Below are positions 7,999-16,427 of a DNA stretch of 54,058 nt, one piece after another (positions within the stretch are counted from its first letter, which is position 1; every line of letters starts with the position of its first letter). A program made the position numbers and the translations under genes. The notes beneath the pieces are model-generated. The model saw only the letters and a list, made by a program, of their open reading frames with translations. It had not been told where the DNA came from and did not search any database. The stretch is from JAMIFN01 sp964544605 (lineage in GTDB: Bacteria; Pseudomonadota; Gammaproteobacteria; Burkholderiales; Burkholderiaceae_C), in the NCBI GenBank assembly GCA_964544605.1, contig CAZJBX010000018.1, forward strand, positions 1 through 54,058, read 5' to 3'.

Positions 7999-10804
7999 CG
8001 GGTTTTGTTTGTGTTTTTTTGCGGCTGGGTTTTTGCCCAGCGGTGTCGAGTGGGGCGGCGAGTTGTTGGTAGAGGCCGAACAGGAATGCGACACGGGGGG
8101 CGTCGTCTTTGCCGCTTTTGTAGGCGTAGGCGTTATCGACGGCGCGGTCGAGTTGGGTGTGGGCTTGCACCAGCTCGGCGGGCATGGTGAGGGGGTCGTA
8201 GAGGTCGGCGAGTGTGGCGCTGGGGTGGGCGGCGCGGGCATCCAACACGGCTTGGGCGGCGCTTTCTATGGCGGTTTGTTGTTTGTCTGTGATGTTTTGC
8301 GGCCAAGGGTAGGTGTTGTAGGTGAATTTCACAGAATAACGGAAATCACTTTTCAAACGGCCTGCTGTGATTCGCATCCAAGCCATGTGCATTTGACTTT
8401 GAATGATGCCGTAGTGATACAGGCTGGCATTGGGTACAAGCTGTAAATCGTTGGCGGCAATGACGGTGTGAGGCAAGTGGCCAATGGGAATATAGCTGCG
8501 GTTTTCTGATGAGGTGCGGGGAATGGCCAAGTAATCGCCTGAGCTTGGCTGCCTGTTTTCGGTAAAAAGTGTGGGGGTGTTGGCTTTTTCGCGTGTTTGC
8601 GCTTTGCTGCTTTTTTGGCGCATGGCTCGCACGCCTTCAATGCGTTGTAAAACCAAAGGCATGGTGCGCAGTGCATTCGGCGGGCAATCGACCAGCCACA
8701 AGCAATACCGCATTTCGTTGTTGATGAAACCTTCACCGCCGAGGTATGGGCGTATCCAAGTTTCTGCGCTGGGTTCTGAAGCCAAAAATTGGATTTTTTC
8801 TTCAGGGCTGAGTATGAGGTTGCCGCCGTCGGCGGGGATGCTTCCGTTAACGATGGCTGGCACATCACAGATAGCGGTGCGCCGTCCTTCTGCAATGACA
8901 TCGGGTGCATCGACGAGATAAGGGTTGATGTGTTTGGCTTTGATTTCTTGGGGTTCGCCTTTGATGTTGGCGCTGTAGTCAAAGAGGCGCGGCGCTTGTT
9001 CTGGCGCTTGCAGGCCCAGGCCGAGGATGATGCAGTGGACGGCGGCGACGCCTTTGCCTTCGTTGGTCCATTGAAAGGTGCGGTGGGCAAATTGGATTTG
9101 CACGCCTTGGGCGAGCAGGTGGGGCCAGAGGATGCCGACTTGTTCGCCTTGGCAGATGCTGTTGGTGGAGACCAAGGCAGTGCGCACGGCGGGGTTGGCT
9201 TGCATGTATTGCGTGGCCAAGATATGCCAGCAGGTGACGAAGTCGAGCAGGCCGTGGTTGCGGATGTGGCCCATGACGAGGGCGGTATCGGCGCGTTGTT
9301 CGGGGCTTTGGTATTTGGCCCCGACAAACGGCGGATTGCCCACAATAAAAGTGCATTGTTCTGGCGGCAGCACTTGCGCCCAGTCGGTTTGCAGGGCGTT
9401 GCCGTGGTGGATGTGGGCGCTGTGGGCCAAGGGCACGCTGGGGCGGGTGGTGCCAAAGCGATCGGCGGCTTCTATGTTGAGCTGCAAGTCCGTAATCCAC
9501 AGGGCGACTTGGGCGATGTGGGCGGCGCTGGCATCAATTTCTATGCCGTAGAACTGGCTGACGGAGACGCGGCTGAGGGTGGAGATGTCGAGCAGGCCAC
9601 GGTCTTTGTCCTTAAAGAAGAGGCGGGCGATGAGTTCGTGCTCTAGGCGGCGCAGTTCGCGGTAGGCGATGACGAGGAAGTTGCCGCAGCCGCAGGCGGG
9701 GTCAAAGATGTGGATGTGGGGCAGGCGCTCGTAGAGGGCTTGCAGTTTGGCGCGCTGGCTGCCAGCGGCGGTGAGTTCGGCGCGCAGGCCGTCCATAAAG
9801 AGGGGGTTGATGGCGCGCAGGATGTTGCGCTCTGAGGTGTAGTGGGCGCCGAGTTCACGGCGGCTGGCGGTGCGGCTGAGGTTGGGCTCGCCTTGCTCTA
9901 GCACGCCTTGGAACATGGCGCCAAAGATGGCGGGGCTGATGTGGGACCAGTCGAGTTCGGCGCAGGCGATGAGCTGCTGGCGCAGGGGGGTGTCGAAGTC
10001 AGGCGTGCGGGTGCGCTCGGCAAAGAGTTGGCCGTTGATGTAGGCGAAGGCGGCGAGGTCTTCGTCAAGCAGGCGGCTGCGCTCAGCGGGGGCTTGGTTG
10101 AGGACATCAAAGAGTTTGGCGAGGCGCTCGCCCAGGTCGGCGCCATCGGCACGGGTGGTGTGGAGGAAGCGGGTGAATTGGTCTTTGTCGCCAAAGAGGG
10201 CGGTGTCGTCTGCAAAGAGGCAAAAGAGCAGGCGGGTGAGGAAGATTTCTAGCTCGCGGCCTTTGAAGTTGGATTGCAAGAGGGCTTCGTGCAGGACGGC
10301 CATTTGCTCGGCGGCTTGGCGGTCGGCTTCGGTTTCTTCGGTGATTTGTGGGGCTTGGTTTTGGTGCAGGAAGGCGAACCAGTGGGCTTTGCTGGGGAGC
10401 TCGGCCAGGGTGCATGCGTGGCTTTGGTCGGTGCTGAGGTCAAAGAGTGCGAAGCGGGCAAAGTCGTGCAGGAGGACGAATTGCGGTTGTTGCGCGGGTG
10501 GGCAGGCCCAGCGGTATTCTTCGGCTTGCTGGCGGGCTTTGGCGAGGTCTTTGCCCAGGGATTTGCCTTCAATGATGAGCAGGCCAGGGATGAAGCCGTC
10601 CATATAGCCGGTGCTGCCGTCTTGTTTTTTGACGGCGTATTCGCGCTGGTAGTGGTGGGCTTGCAGGCCAAAGCAGGCGAGGAAGCCGGCGGTGAAGAGT
10701 TTTTCATCGGCGCGTTCGCTGCTGGCGTTTTGCCATTGGTGGGCGAATTCGTGCAGGCGGCGGCGGGCTTCGTTGGTGCTGAGGCGGTGGCTGTTGTGTT
10801 GCAT
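7991..10804 (-). CDS. MmeI-like (type IIL) single-chain restriction-modification enzyme
   Basis: 937 residues combining nuclease, methyltransferase and specificity parts. The N-terminal domain has a PD-(D/E)XK site: D69, E79 and K81 in GYMDGFIPGLLIIEGKS. A helical linker spans about 150-330. The amino-methyltransferase core carries SAM motif I (FDPACGCGNFL, about 368-378), a helper GIEID motif (about 420-424) and the catalytic NPPF (490-493) expected for adenine N6 methylation. The C-terminal about 350 residues should hold target recognition. This order is that of MmeI-type enzymes, which methylate one strand and cut about 20 bases away. It stands alone, without partner subunits, and its 3' end runs into an alpha repeat. 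BREX PglX or other SAM methylases share the core, but the N-terminal EXK site favours a restriction enzyme. The recognition sequence cannot be read from the protein. Confidence 0.85.
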   Translation of the reverse strand: MQHNSHRLSTNEARRRLHEFAHQWQNASSERADEKLFTAGFLACFGLQAHHYQREYAVKKQDGSTGYMDGFIPGLLIIEGKSLGKDLAKARQQAEEYRWACPPAQQPQFVLLHDFARFALFDLSTDQSHACTLAELPSKAHWFAFLHQNQAPQITEETEADRQAAEQMAVLHEALLQSNFKGRELEIFLTRLLFCLFADDTALFGDKDQFTRFLHTTRADGADLGERLAKLFDVLNQAPAERSRLLDEDLAAFAYINGQLFAERTRTPDFDTPLRQQLIACAELDWSHISPAIFGAMFQGVLEQGEPNLSRTASRRELGAHYTSERNILRAINPLFMDGLRAELTAAGSQRAKLQALYERLPHIHIFDPACGCGNFLVIAYRELRRLEHELIARLFFKDKDRGLLDISTLSRVSVSQFYGIEIDASAAHIAQVALWITDLQLNIEAADRFGTTRPSVPLAHSAHIHHGNALQTDWAQVLPPEQCTFIVGNPPFVGAKYQSPEQRADTALVMGHIRNHGLLDFVTCWHILATQYMQANPAVRTALVSTNSICQGEQVGILWPHLLAQGVQIQFAHRTFQWTNEGKGVAAVHCIILGLGLQAPEQAPRLFDYSANIKGEPQEIKAKHINPYLVDAPDVIAEGRRTAICDVPAIVNGSIPADGGNLILSPEEKIQFLASEPSAETWIRPYLGGEGFINNEMRYCLWLVDCPPNALRTMPLVLQRIEGVRAMRQKSSKAQTREKANTPTLFTENRQPSSGDYLAIPRTSSENRSYIPIGHLPHTVIAANDLQLVPNASLYHYGIIQSQMHMAWMRITAGRLKSDFRYSVKFTYNTYPWPQNITDKQQTAIESAAQAVLDARAAHPSATLADLYDPLTMPAELVQAHTQLDRAVDNAYAYKSGKDDAPRVAFLFGLYQQLAAPLDTAGQKPSRKKTQTKPAP

Positions 10805-10871
10805 GGCGGGATGTTACAGCGGCGGGGGCTTGCTGCAGTGGCTAGGGCAGGGCGTGGCCGTGCCCGATGCC

Positions 10872-10887
10872 GCCTGCCATGGCAGGC
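10872..10887. other. Short perfect palindrome between yegP-like and restriction genes
   Basis: GCCTGCCATGGCAGGC is a 16-base perfect palindrome in the 111-bp gap between the YegP-like stop (10916) and the restriction gene start (10804), both on the minus strand. No T run follows, so it is not a clear terminator. Confidence 0.5.
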
Positions 10888-10915
10888 TTGGGCTGTGGGG
10901 GCAGAAGGCCGTGAC

Positions 10916-11248
10916 TTAGAACATTTCTTTGATGGTGTCGCTGGCGGCATTGGCCATGACGGAGGCGATGCCTTTGTCGCGGCTGGCTTCGCTGGCATAC
11001 ATTTGGCTGCTGCCAATGATTTCACCGTTGCGGGCTTTGAGGTTGAAGTAGGCTTTGTCGTTTTTTGAGGTCTTGCGCTCGTAGCGGCCTTCGTCTGGGC
11101 CGTTGTTCTGCACGGAGGCGATGCCTTTGAGGGCGTTGGCCTTGGCTTCGTACATTTCGCTAGAGAGAATGATTTCGTGGTTGCCCGCTTTAAGGACGAA
11201 GTGGAATTGCCCTTTGTCGTTTTTGCTCAGTTCATAATAGCCGGCCAT
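10916..11248 (-). CDS. YegP-like protein with two DUF1508 repeats
   Basis: 110-residue small protein made of two copies of the about 50-residue DUF1508 fold: first YYELSKNDKGQFHFVLKAGN then EIILSSEMY, second RYERKTSKNDKAYFNLKARN then EIIGSSQMY. Each is followed by a K/R-G-IASV helix, the usual end of the repeat. The reading frame continues upstream to 11368, but the ATG at 11248 (MAGYYELSK) starts exactly at the domain and has AGGAG six to ten bases before it. Members are widespread and of unknown biochemical role. Confidence 0.9.
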   Translation of the reverse strand: MAGYYELSKNDKGQFHFVLKAGNHEIILSSEMYEAKANALKGIASVQNNGPDEGRYERKTSKNDKAYFNLKARNGEIIGSSQMYASEASRDKGIASVMANAASDTIKEMF

Positions 11249-11359
11249 TTTTAGCTCCTGAAGGTGGGTGAAAAGCCGCATCTTAGCTGGTTTGCATTGG
11301 GTGAGGGGGGCTGAAGGCTGGCTTGGGCGGCGCTTGTGTGAGGAATGATTGTTTTTATA

Positions 11360-11445
11360 GGGCAACAAGATGCCCCCTTAGAATGCTGGCATCAGTGTGC
11401 TGATAGCAGTGCACTGAGGTGTGCGGCCAGTGGAGAGGCCAGCAC
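11360..11445 (+). promoter_or_regulatory. Palindrome-rich leader before the sterol desaturase gene
   Basis: The 222-bp gap between the divergent YegP-like and desaturase starts holds four inverted repeats in a row: GGGCA/TGCCC at 360-375, ATCAGTGTGCTGAT at 391-404, CAGTGCACTG at 407-416 and GTGCGGCC/GGCCAGCAC at 421-445 (add 11000). TAGAAT at 11379-11384 could be a -10 box. A strong ribosome binding site (TTAGGAGAG) precedes ATG 11471. Whether these are operators or RNA stems cannot be decided from sequence. Confidence 0.35.
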
Positions 11446-11470
11446 CTGTGAACAACCTTAGGAGAGCTTC

Positions 11471-12289
11471 ATGTTATCTGAAATCGCCAATATGACGGCG
11501 GGAATGGCCGCTTGGCAGTATGTGCTGATGAGCATGTGCGTCAGTTTCTTTTTGTTTTTTGGTGTGGGTGGCAGCATCCACTGGTGGTATTACGGTAAAA
11601 ACCGCGATAAGGCCGAGCGCTGGAAGATTCAGCCGGGCAAGTTTTTGTCGGACAAGCTCAACCGTGAGGCATTTTTGCTGGCGGCTTTTAATTTGGCTTG
11701 CTCCTCTGCTCTTTATGGCTTTATTTTTTGGGGCATTTTTGAGCGCGGCTGGTCACAAGTGTATTGGGACTTTAGCGAGCACTCCATCGGCTACACGATT
11801 TTGAGCTTCTTCATGGCGTGGTTGATTGTGGAGGCTGGGGCCTACTACCTCCATGCGGCCATGCACTTTAAGCCCCTGTATCACGGTTTTCATAGCCTAC
11901 ACCACCGTTATAGCGCGCCAAACTATTACACCATTATCGCCATGCACCCCCTTGAGTGGCCTGTGCACAGCCTGTATGTGTTGGCGCCAGGCTTTTTGTT
12001 CCCGCTGCACGGTGGTATTTTCTTCTTCTTCATTGGTTTGGTGTTTTTGCTGGGCTTTTGGGATCACTGCGGCATCAAATTGTTCCGCATCCCCGTGCAT
12101 GGCTCGAACAAATTCCATGATGACCACCACAAATACTTCCATGTGAATTTTGGCTTTACCGTGAACTGGTTTGACCGCCTGCACAACACCATTCGCCGTG
12201 AGGGTCGCCACTACACTGAGCTGACTTTTATGGGCGATAAGGGCATCAAACGCGACCCCAATTCCAGCGATTTGCCAGTGAAGTATTGA
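11471..12289 (+). CDS. Sterol desaturase / fatty acid hydroxylase family membrane protein
   Basis: 272 residues with the histidine clusters that bind a di-iron centre: HAAMHF, HGFHSLHH (HX2HH type), a lone H in WDHCGIKLF, and HDDHH. Four or so membrane segments surround them (YVLMSMCVSFFLFFGVGG; ACSSALYGFIFWGIF; GYTILSFFMAWLIVEAGAYY; GGIFFFFIGLVFLLGF). Such enzymes hydroxylate or desaturate sterols, sphingoid bases, carotenoids or ether lipids using oxygen; the substrate is not evident here. It is followed 22 bases later by a multi-pass membrane protein gene on the same strand, likely one transcript. Start supported by a strong Shine-Dalgarno sequence. Confidence 0.88.
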   Translation: MLSEIANMTAGMAAWQYVLMSMCVSFFLFFGVGGSIHWWYYGKNRDKAERWKIQPGKFLSDKLNREAFLLAAFNLACSSALYGFIFWGIFERGWSQVYWDFSEHSIGYTILSFFMAWLIVEAGAYYLHAAMHFKPLYHGFHSLHHRYSAPNYYTIIAMHPLEWPVHSLYVLAPGFLFPLHGGIFFFFIGLVFLLGFWDHCGIKLFRIPVHGSNKFHDDHHKYFHVNFGFTVNWFDRLHNTIRREGRHYTELTFMGDKGIKRDPNSSDLPVKY

Positions 12290-12311
12290 TTGAAATAGGA
12301 AGGACGCACAG

Positions 12312-13322
12312 ATGGATCATCCCTTGTCATACGCCATGCGCAATGAGGCGGCGGTCAATAGCCTCATTTACTTCAATGCGCCGAGTCAGTTGCTCGATTG
12401 GAGCTTTCTGGCCATCGAGTGGGTGGTTTACATCTGCTGCGCCTTGGGCCTGTTGCACGCTGTGCGCCAGCGCAGCCGCAGCGGCAGTCCTGCGGCGCTC
12501 TACACCTTTGCGGCGGTGTTTTTGTATGGTTTGACCATTGACATCATTTCTTACTACACCGTGAATAATTTTTGGCACGGTGAGTTCTCGGTGATGTTCT
12601 TGCACAACCGCCTGCCGCTTTACATTGCGCTGTTTTACCCAGCGTTTTTGTATCCGGTGTTCATGACGATTCAGCGCCACCGTTTCAGCCCCATCAAGGG
12701 CGCTTTGATGACGGGCTTTTTCGCGGGCACGGCGTATCTGATTTTTGACAACCTCGGCCCCCTGCTGGGCTGGTGGGTGTGGGATCGCGCCAACCCTGGC
12801 TCTTTGCCCATGCTCGATAGTGTGCCGCTGACCAGCTACCACTGGATGTTTGCCTTTACCTCGGCTTTTGCTTACTTTGCACAGCGCTTCTTCTGGGGCA
12901 ATGGCGGCGTGGCTGGCCGTGCAGGTTTGAAGCTGCTGGCCATGCCCATTCTCACCTGTGTGGTGGGCACGCTGGTGTTTGTGCCCTATAACCTGTTTTC
13001 TTTCTTTGGCAGCCCCATGGCGGCGGCCTTCTTCCATGCCATTGTGTTTGGCGCTTTGGCGATTTGGTTCTTCGTGAGCTACCGTGCGCCCAAGGCCGAG
13101 CCTGATGCCTTGATGATGACCCTGCCGCTGATTTGGATCATCTCGCATTTGTTCTTCTACATTGCCAAGTGGCATTTGTTCTGGAGCGTGGGGGCCGATG
13201 GCGCATCGCAGGCCGCAGGCTATACCCAAGGCTTGTATGCGAGCAATGTGCTGGCCGCTTGTGCGGGCATGGCCGTGGCCTTCTTCATCGTGTGGCTGAG
13301 CCACAAACCCAGTCAGCCTTAA
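12312..13322 (+). CDS. Uncharacterised multi-pass membrane protein next to the desaturase
   Basis: 336 residues with roughly eight to nine hydrophobic segments separated by short loops. The sequence is rich in Trp, Tyr, His and Phe (YYTVNNFWHGEF, GWWVWDRANPGSLPMLDSVP, SYHWMFAFTSAFAYFAQRFF). No enzymatic motif is recognised with confidence; the GWWVWD...P pattern is reminiscent of integral membrane carotenoid or lipid enzymes, but that is only a resemblance. Ribosome binding site AGGAAGG lies just before the ATG. The tight pairing with the desaturase suggests a shared membrane lipid task. It ends 36 bases before a strong hairpin that separates it from parC. Confidence 0.8.
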   Translation: MDHPLSYAMRNEAAVNSLIYFNAPSQLLDWSFLAIEWVVYICCALGLLHAVRQRSRSGSPAALYTFAAVFLYGLTIDIISYYTVNNFWHGEFSVMFLHNRLPLYIALFYPAFLYPVFMTIQRHRFSPIKGALMTGFFAGTAYLIFDNLGPLLGWWVWDRANPGSLPMLDSVPLTSYHWMFAFTSAFAYFAQRFFWGNGGVAGRAGLKLLAMPILTCVVGTLVFVPYNLFSFFGSPMAAAFFHAIVFGALAIWFFVSYRAPKAEPDALMMTLPLIWIISHLFFYIAKWHLFWSVGADGASQAAGYTQGLYASNVLAACAGMAVAFFIVWLSHKPSQP

Positions 13323-13357
13323 ACGCGGCAGGCGCTGAATTAGAATTTCAGGCATTG

Positions 13358-13397
13358 CAGCCCGAGCCCACTGGAGGGTGGCTCGGGCTGATTTGTT
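13358..13397 (+). terminator. Hairpin terminator before parC
   Basis: An 11-bp perfect stem CAGCCCGAGCC (13358-13368) pairs with GGCTCGGGCTG (13380-13390), with an 11-base loop, followed by ATTTGTTTT. It separates the desaturase pair from parC, whose ATG at 13417 follows 20 bases later. Confidence 0.7.
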
Positions 13398-13416
13398 TTC
13401 TGATGGCTAGATTGGT

Positions 13417-15837
13417 ATGAGTGATTTGTTTGAAATCGCCGCGCCTGAGGCGGGCGAGCCGAGCTTGGCGGCTTACGCCCAGCGGGCTTATTTGGAATAC
13501 GCGCTGTCGGTGGTCAAGGGCAGGGCACTGCCTGATGTGGCCGATGGGCAAAAGCCCGTGCAGCGGCGCATTCTCTACAGCATGTTGCGCATGGGTTTGG
13601 GTTTTGGCGGCAGCAATACCGCCACTGGGGCCAAGCCGGTGAAGTCGGCCCGTGTGGTGGGCGATGTGTTGGGCCGCTTTCACCCGCATGGCGATAGCCC
13701 CGCCTATGAAGCCTTGGTGCGCATGGCGCAAGACTTCAGCCTGCGCTACCCGCTGATTGACGGGCAGGGCAACTTTGGCAGCCGCGACGGCGACGGCGCT
13801 GCGGCCATGCGTTATACCGAGGCGCGGCTGTCGAAAATCGCCACCTTGCTCACCGATGAAATCGATATGGGTACGGTGGATTTTGCCGCCAACTACGATG
13901 GCTCGACCGAGGAGCCGCAGCAATTGCCAGCCCGCCTGCCTTTTGCGCTGCTGAATGGGGCCAGCGGCATTGCGGTGGGTTTGGCCACGGAAATCCCCAG
14001 CCACAATTTGCTTGAAGTGGCCGCCGCCTGCGTGGCGCTGGTGAAAGAGCCGCATTTGCCCGATGAGGCGCTGTTTGCGCTGTTGCCTGGGCCAGATTAC
14101 CCCGGTGGCGGGCAAATCATCAACAGCGCCGCAGAGATCCAAGATATCTACCGCACGGGCCGTGGCTCGCTCAAGGTGCGGGCGCGCTGGGTGATTGAAG
14201 AAATGGCGCGTGGGCAGTGGCAAATGGTGGTGACCGAGCTGCCGCCAGGCACTTCAGCGCAGAAGGTGCAAGAGGAAATTGAAGCCCTGAGCAACCCCAA
14301 GCTCAAGGCGGGCAAAAAAACGCTGACCGCCGAGCAAACGCAATTGAAGGCGCAAATGCTGGGCCTGCTCGATACCGTGCGCGACGAATCGAGCAAAGAT
14401 GCGCCCGTGCGCTTGGTGATTGAGCCGCGCAGCAGCCGCCTCGCCCCTGATGAGCTGGCGCTGGCGCTGCTGGCCCACACCAGCCTAGAGACCTCTGCGC
14501 CGATTAACCTCACCAGCATTGGGCTGGACGGCAAGCCCGTGCAAAAAAGCCTGCGCCAAATGTTGGCCGAGTGGCTGGCCTTCCGCCAGCACACCATCAC
14601 CCGCCGCAGCCAGCACCGTTTGGGCAAAGTGCTCGACCGCATCCATATTTTGGAAGGGCGGCAGTTGGTGTTGCTCAATATCGACGAGGTGATCCGCATC
14701 ATCCGCGAGAGCGATGAGCCCAAAGCCGCTTTGATGCAAAGCTTTCAACTGAGTGAACGCCAGGCGGAGGACATTTTGGACATCCGCTTGCGGCAATTGG
14801 CGCGGCTGGAAGCCATCAAAATCGAGCAAGAGCTGGCCGAGCTGCGGGCCGAACAAGCCAAGCTGGAGCAGATTCTCTCCAGCCCTGCGGCCTTGCGCCG
14901 CCTCATGATCAAAGAAATTGAGCAAGACGCAAAAACCTTTGGCGATGCCCGCCGAACCTTGATTCAGGCCGAGCAAAAAGCCGTGGCGGAAATCAAAGTG
15001 GCTGACGAGCCCGTCACTGTCGTCATCAGCGCCAAAGGCTGGGTGCGCGCCCGCACCGGCCACGGCCATGCGCCCGAGCAATTCCAATTCAAAGCGGGCG
15101 ATGCGCTCTACGGCACTTTTGAATGCCGTACCATTGATACCTTGCTCTGCTTTGGCGACAATGGCCGCATTTACAGCTTGGGCGTGGATGGCCTGCCCGG
15201 CGCACGCGGCGATGGCCAGCCCATCACCAGCTTGATTGAGCTGGAAGCAGGCACGCAGATTGCCCACTACTTTGCGGGGCCGCCGCAAGCGCAATTGCTG
15301 CTCTCAGCCAGCAACGGCTATGGCTTTATTGCCAGCGTAGAAAACATGAGCAGCCGTGGCAAAGCGGGCAAAGCCTTCATCAAACTGGAGCAGGGCGAGG
15401 CAGTTTGCCGCCCATCGCCCCTGCTGTTGCACTGGCCCAAGCTGGCCGAGGGCGAGGAAAAACCCGCCCGCCGCCCCAGCCATTTGATCGCCAGCAGCCA
15501 CCCGCACCACCCTGAACAGCACGAGGCCGTGGCCGCTACCCATGTGGCTTGTGCTACCGTCGGCGGGCGCTTTTTGTGTTTTGGCATCGCTGAGCTGAAA
15601 ACCTTGGAAAAAGGCGGCAAAGGCTTGATGCTGATGTCGCTGGAAGCCAAAGACCGCTTGGCTGGCGCTTGCGCCTACAGCCGCAGCGTGCTGGTGCAAG
15701 GCTTGGGGCGTGGCGGCAAAGAACGCGAGGAGGGGCTGGAAATCCGCAGCCTCAACAATGCCTTGGCCAGCCGTGGTAAAAAAGGCAAGGCGACAAGTTG
15801 GGCCTTCAAGCCCCATGATGTCATTCGCGTGGAATAA
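13417..15837 (+). CDS. parC: DNA topoisomerase IV subunit A
   Basis: 806 residues. The N-terminal cleavage-reunion domain opens with the type IIA signature (AYAQRAYLEYALSVVKGRAL, DVADGQKPVQRRILYSM). The winged-helix region contains RVVGDVLGRFHPHGD, and the catalytic tyrosine is in AAAMRYTEARLS. A C-terminal beta-pinwheel (from about 520) lacks a GyrA box, which together with the length points to ParC rather than GyrA. With ParE it decatenates daughter chromosomes. No parE is present in the window. The following AhpD-like gene starts 11 bases after the stop. Confidence 0.95.
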   Translation: MSDLFEIAAPEAGEPSLAAYAQRAYLEYALSVVKGRALPDVADGQKPVQRRILYSMLRMGLGFGGSNTATGAKPVKSARVVGDVLGRFHPHGDSPAYEALVRMAQDFSLRYPLIDGQGNFGSRDGDGAAAMRYTEARLSKIATLLTDEIDMGTVDFAANYDGSTEEPQQLPARLPFALLNGASGIAVGLATEIPSHNLLEVAAACVALVKEPHLPDEALFALLPGPDYPGGGQIINSAAEIQDIYRTGRGSLKVRARWVIEEMARGQWQMVVTELPPGTSAQKVQEEIEALSNPKLKAGKKTLTAEQTQLKAQMLGLLDTVRDESSKDAPVRLVIEPRSSRLAPDELALALLAHTSLETSAPINLTSIGLDGKPVQKSLRQMLAEWLAFRQHTITRRSQHRLGKVLDRIHILEGRQLVLLNIDEVIRIIRESDEPKAALMQSFQLSERQAEDILDIRLRQLARLEAIKIEQELAELRAEQAKLEQILSSPAALRRLMIKEIEQDAKTFGDARRTLIQAEQKAVAEIKVADEPVTVVISAKGWVRARTGHGHAPEQFQFKAGDALYGTFECRTIDTLLCFGDNGRIYSLGVDGLPGARGDGQPITSLIELEAGTQIAHYFAGPPQAQLLLSASNGYGFIASVENMSSRGKAGKAFIKLEQGEAVCRPSPLLLHWPKLAEGEEKPARRPSHLIASSHPHHPEQHEAVAATHVACATVGGRFLCFGIAELKTLEKGGKGLMLMSLEAKDRLAGACAYSRSVLVQGLGRGGKEREEGLEIRSLNNALASRGKKGKATSWAFKPHDVIRVE

Positions 15838-15848
15838 AGGAGACGGCT

Positions 15849-16316
15849 ATGAGCCAAAGACTGAACTATATGCAGGCCGCACCAGCGGCCTTTCAAGCCA
15901 TGCTGGGCTTGCAGGCCCAGGTGGATCAATGCGGGCTGGAGTACGCCCTGCTGGAACTGGTGAAAATGCGGGCCTCACAAATCAATGGCTGCGCCTATTG
16001 CCTCGATATGCACAGCAAAGATGCCCGCGCCGCAGGTGAGACCGAGCAGCGCCTGTATTTGCTCAATGCTTGGCGTGAAGCCCCCTTCTACAGCGCCAGA
16101 GAGCGGGCGGCCTTGGCCTGGACTGAGGCCCTGACCCAACTGAATGGGCCTGAGCCCGTGCCCGATGATTTGTACCAAAGCGTGCGGGCCGAATTCAGCG
16201 AAACCGAGCTGGCCCAACTCAGCTTTGCCATCATCGCCATCAATGGCTGGAACCGCTTGGCCATTGGCTTTCAAGCCGAGCCAGGGCATTACCAAGCAGG
16301 CGACTTCAAAAAATAA
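15849..16316 (+). CDS. AhpD-like carboxymuconolactone decarboxylase family protein
   Basis: 155 residues. The CMD fold is marked by VKMRASQINGCAYCLDMH with the redox CxxC plus His (CAYCLDMH) used for peroxide reduction by AhpD-type alkylhydroperoxidases. ERAALAWTEALTQL is the conserved second helix. It starts 11 bases after parC with AAAGGAG as ribosome binding site. A palindrome that could be a LysR-type operator lies downstream, ahead of the FMN reductase gene. Peroxidase activity is inferred from the CxxC-x3-H motif. Confidence 0.9.
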   Translation: MSQRLNYMQAAPAAFQAMLGLQAQVDQCGLEYALLELVKMRASQINGCAYCLDMHSKDARAAGETEQRLYLLNAWREAPFYSARERAALAWTEALTQLNGPEPVPDDLYQSVRAEFSETELAQLSFAIIAINGWNRLAIGFQAEPGHYQAGDFKK

Positions 16317-16326
16317 ACCCGTTTAT

Positions 16327-16346
16327 CTGTTCTATCAATGGAACAG
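16327..16346. promoter_or_regulatory. Palindromic operator candidate (T-N11-A type)
   Basis: CTGTTCTATCAATGGAACAG has perfect 6-base arms (CTGTTC / GAACAG) around TATCAATG and contains a T-N11-A core (TTCTATCAATGGAA). LysR-type regulators bind such sites, often next to NADPH-dependent FMN reductase and AhpD-like genes in betaproteobacteria. No regulator gene is adjacent here. Confidence 0.4.
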
Positions 16347-16427
16347 TGCATACCTGCCATTTGCCTAGGCGCGGCCTGAAGCCCTGCCTAAAATTTGCAC
16401 CATGTTTCACATTGAAAGGATTGAACG

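Noticed and set aside
10274..11068. 264-codon plus-strand frame over the restriction gene start and YegP-like gene
   Set aside because: Antisense of two convincing genes; Gly/Ala/Phe-rich composition typical of shadow frames.
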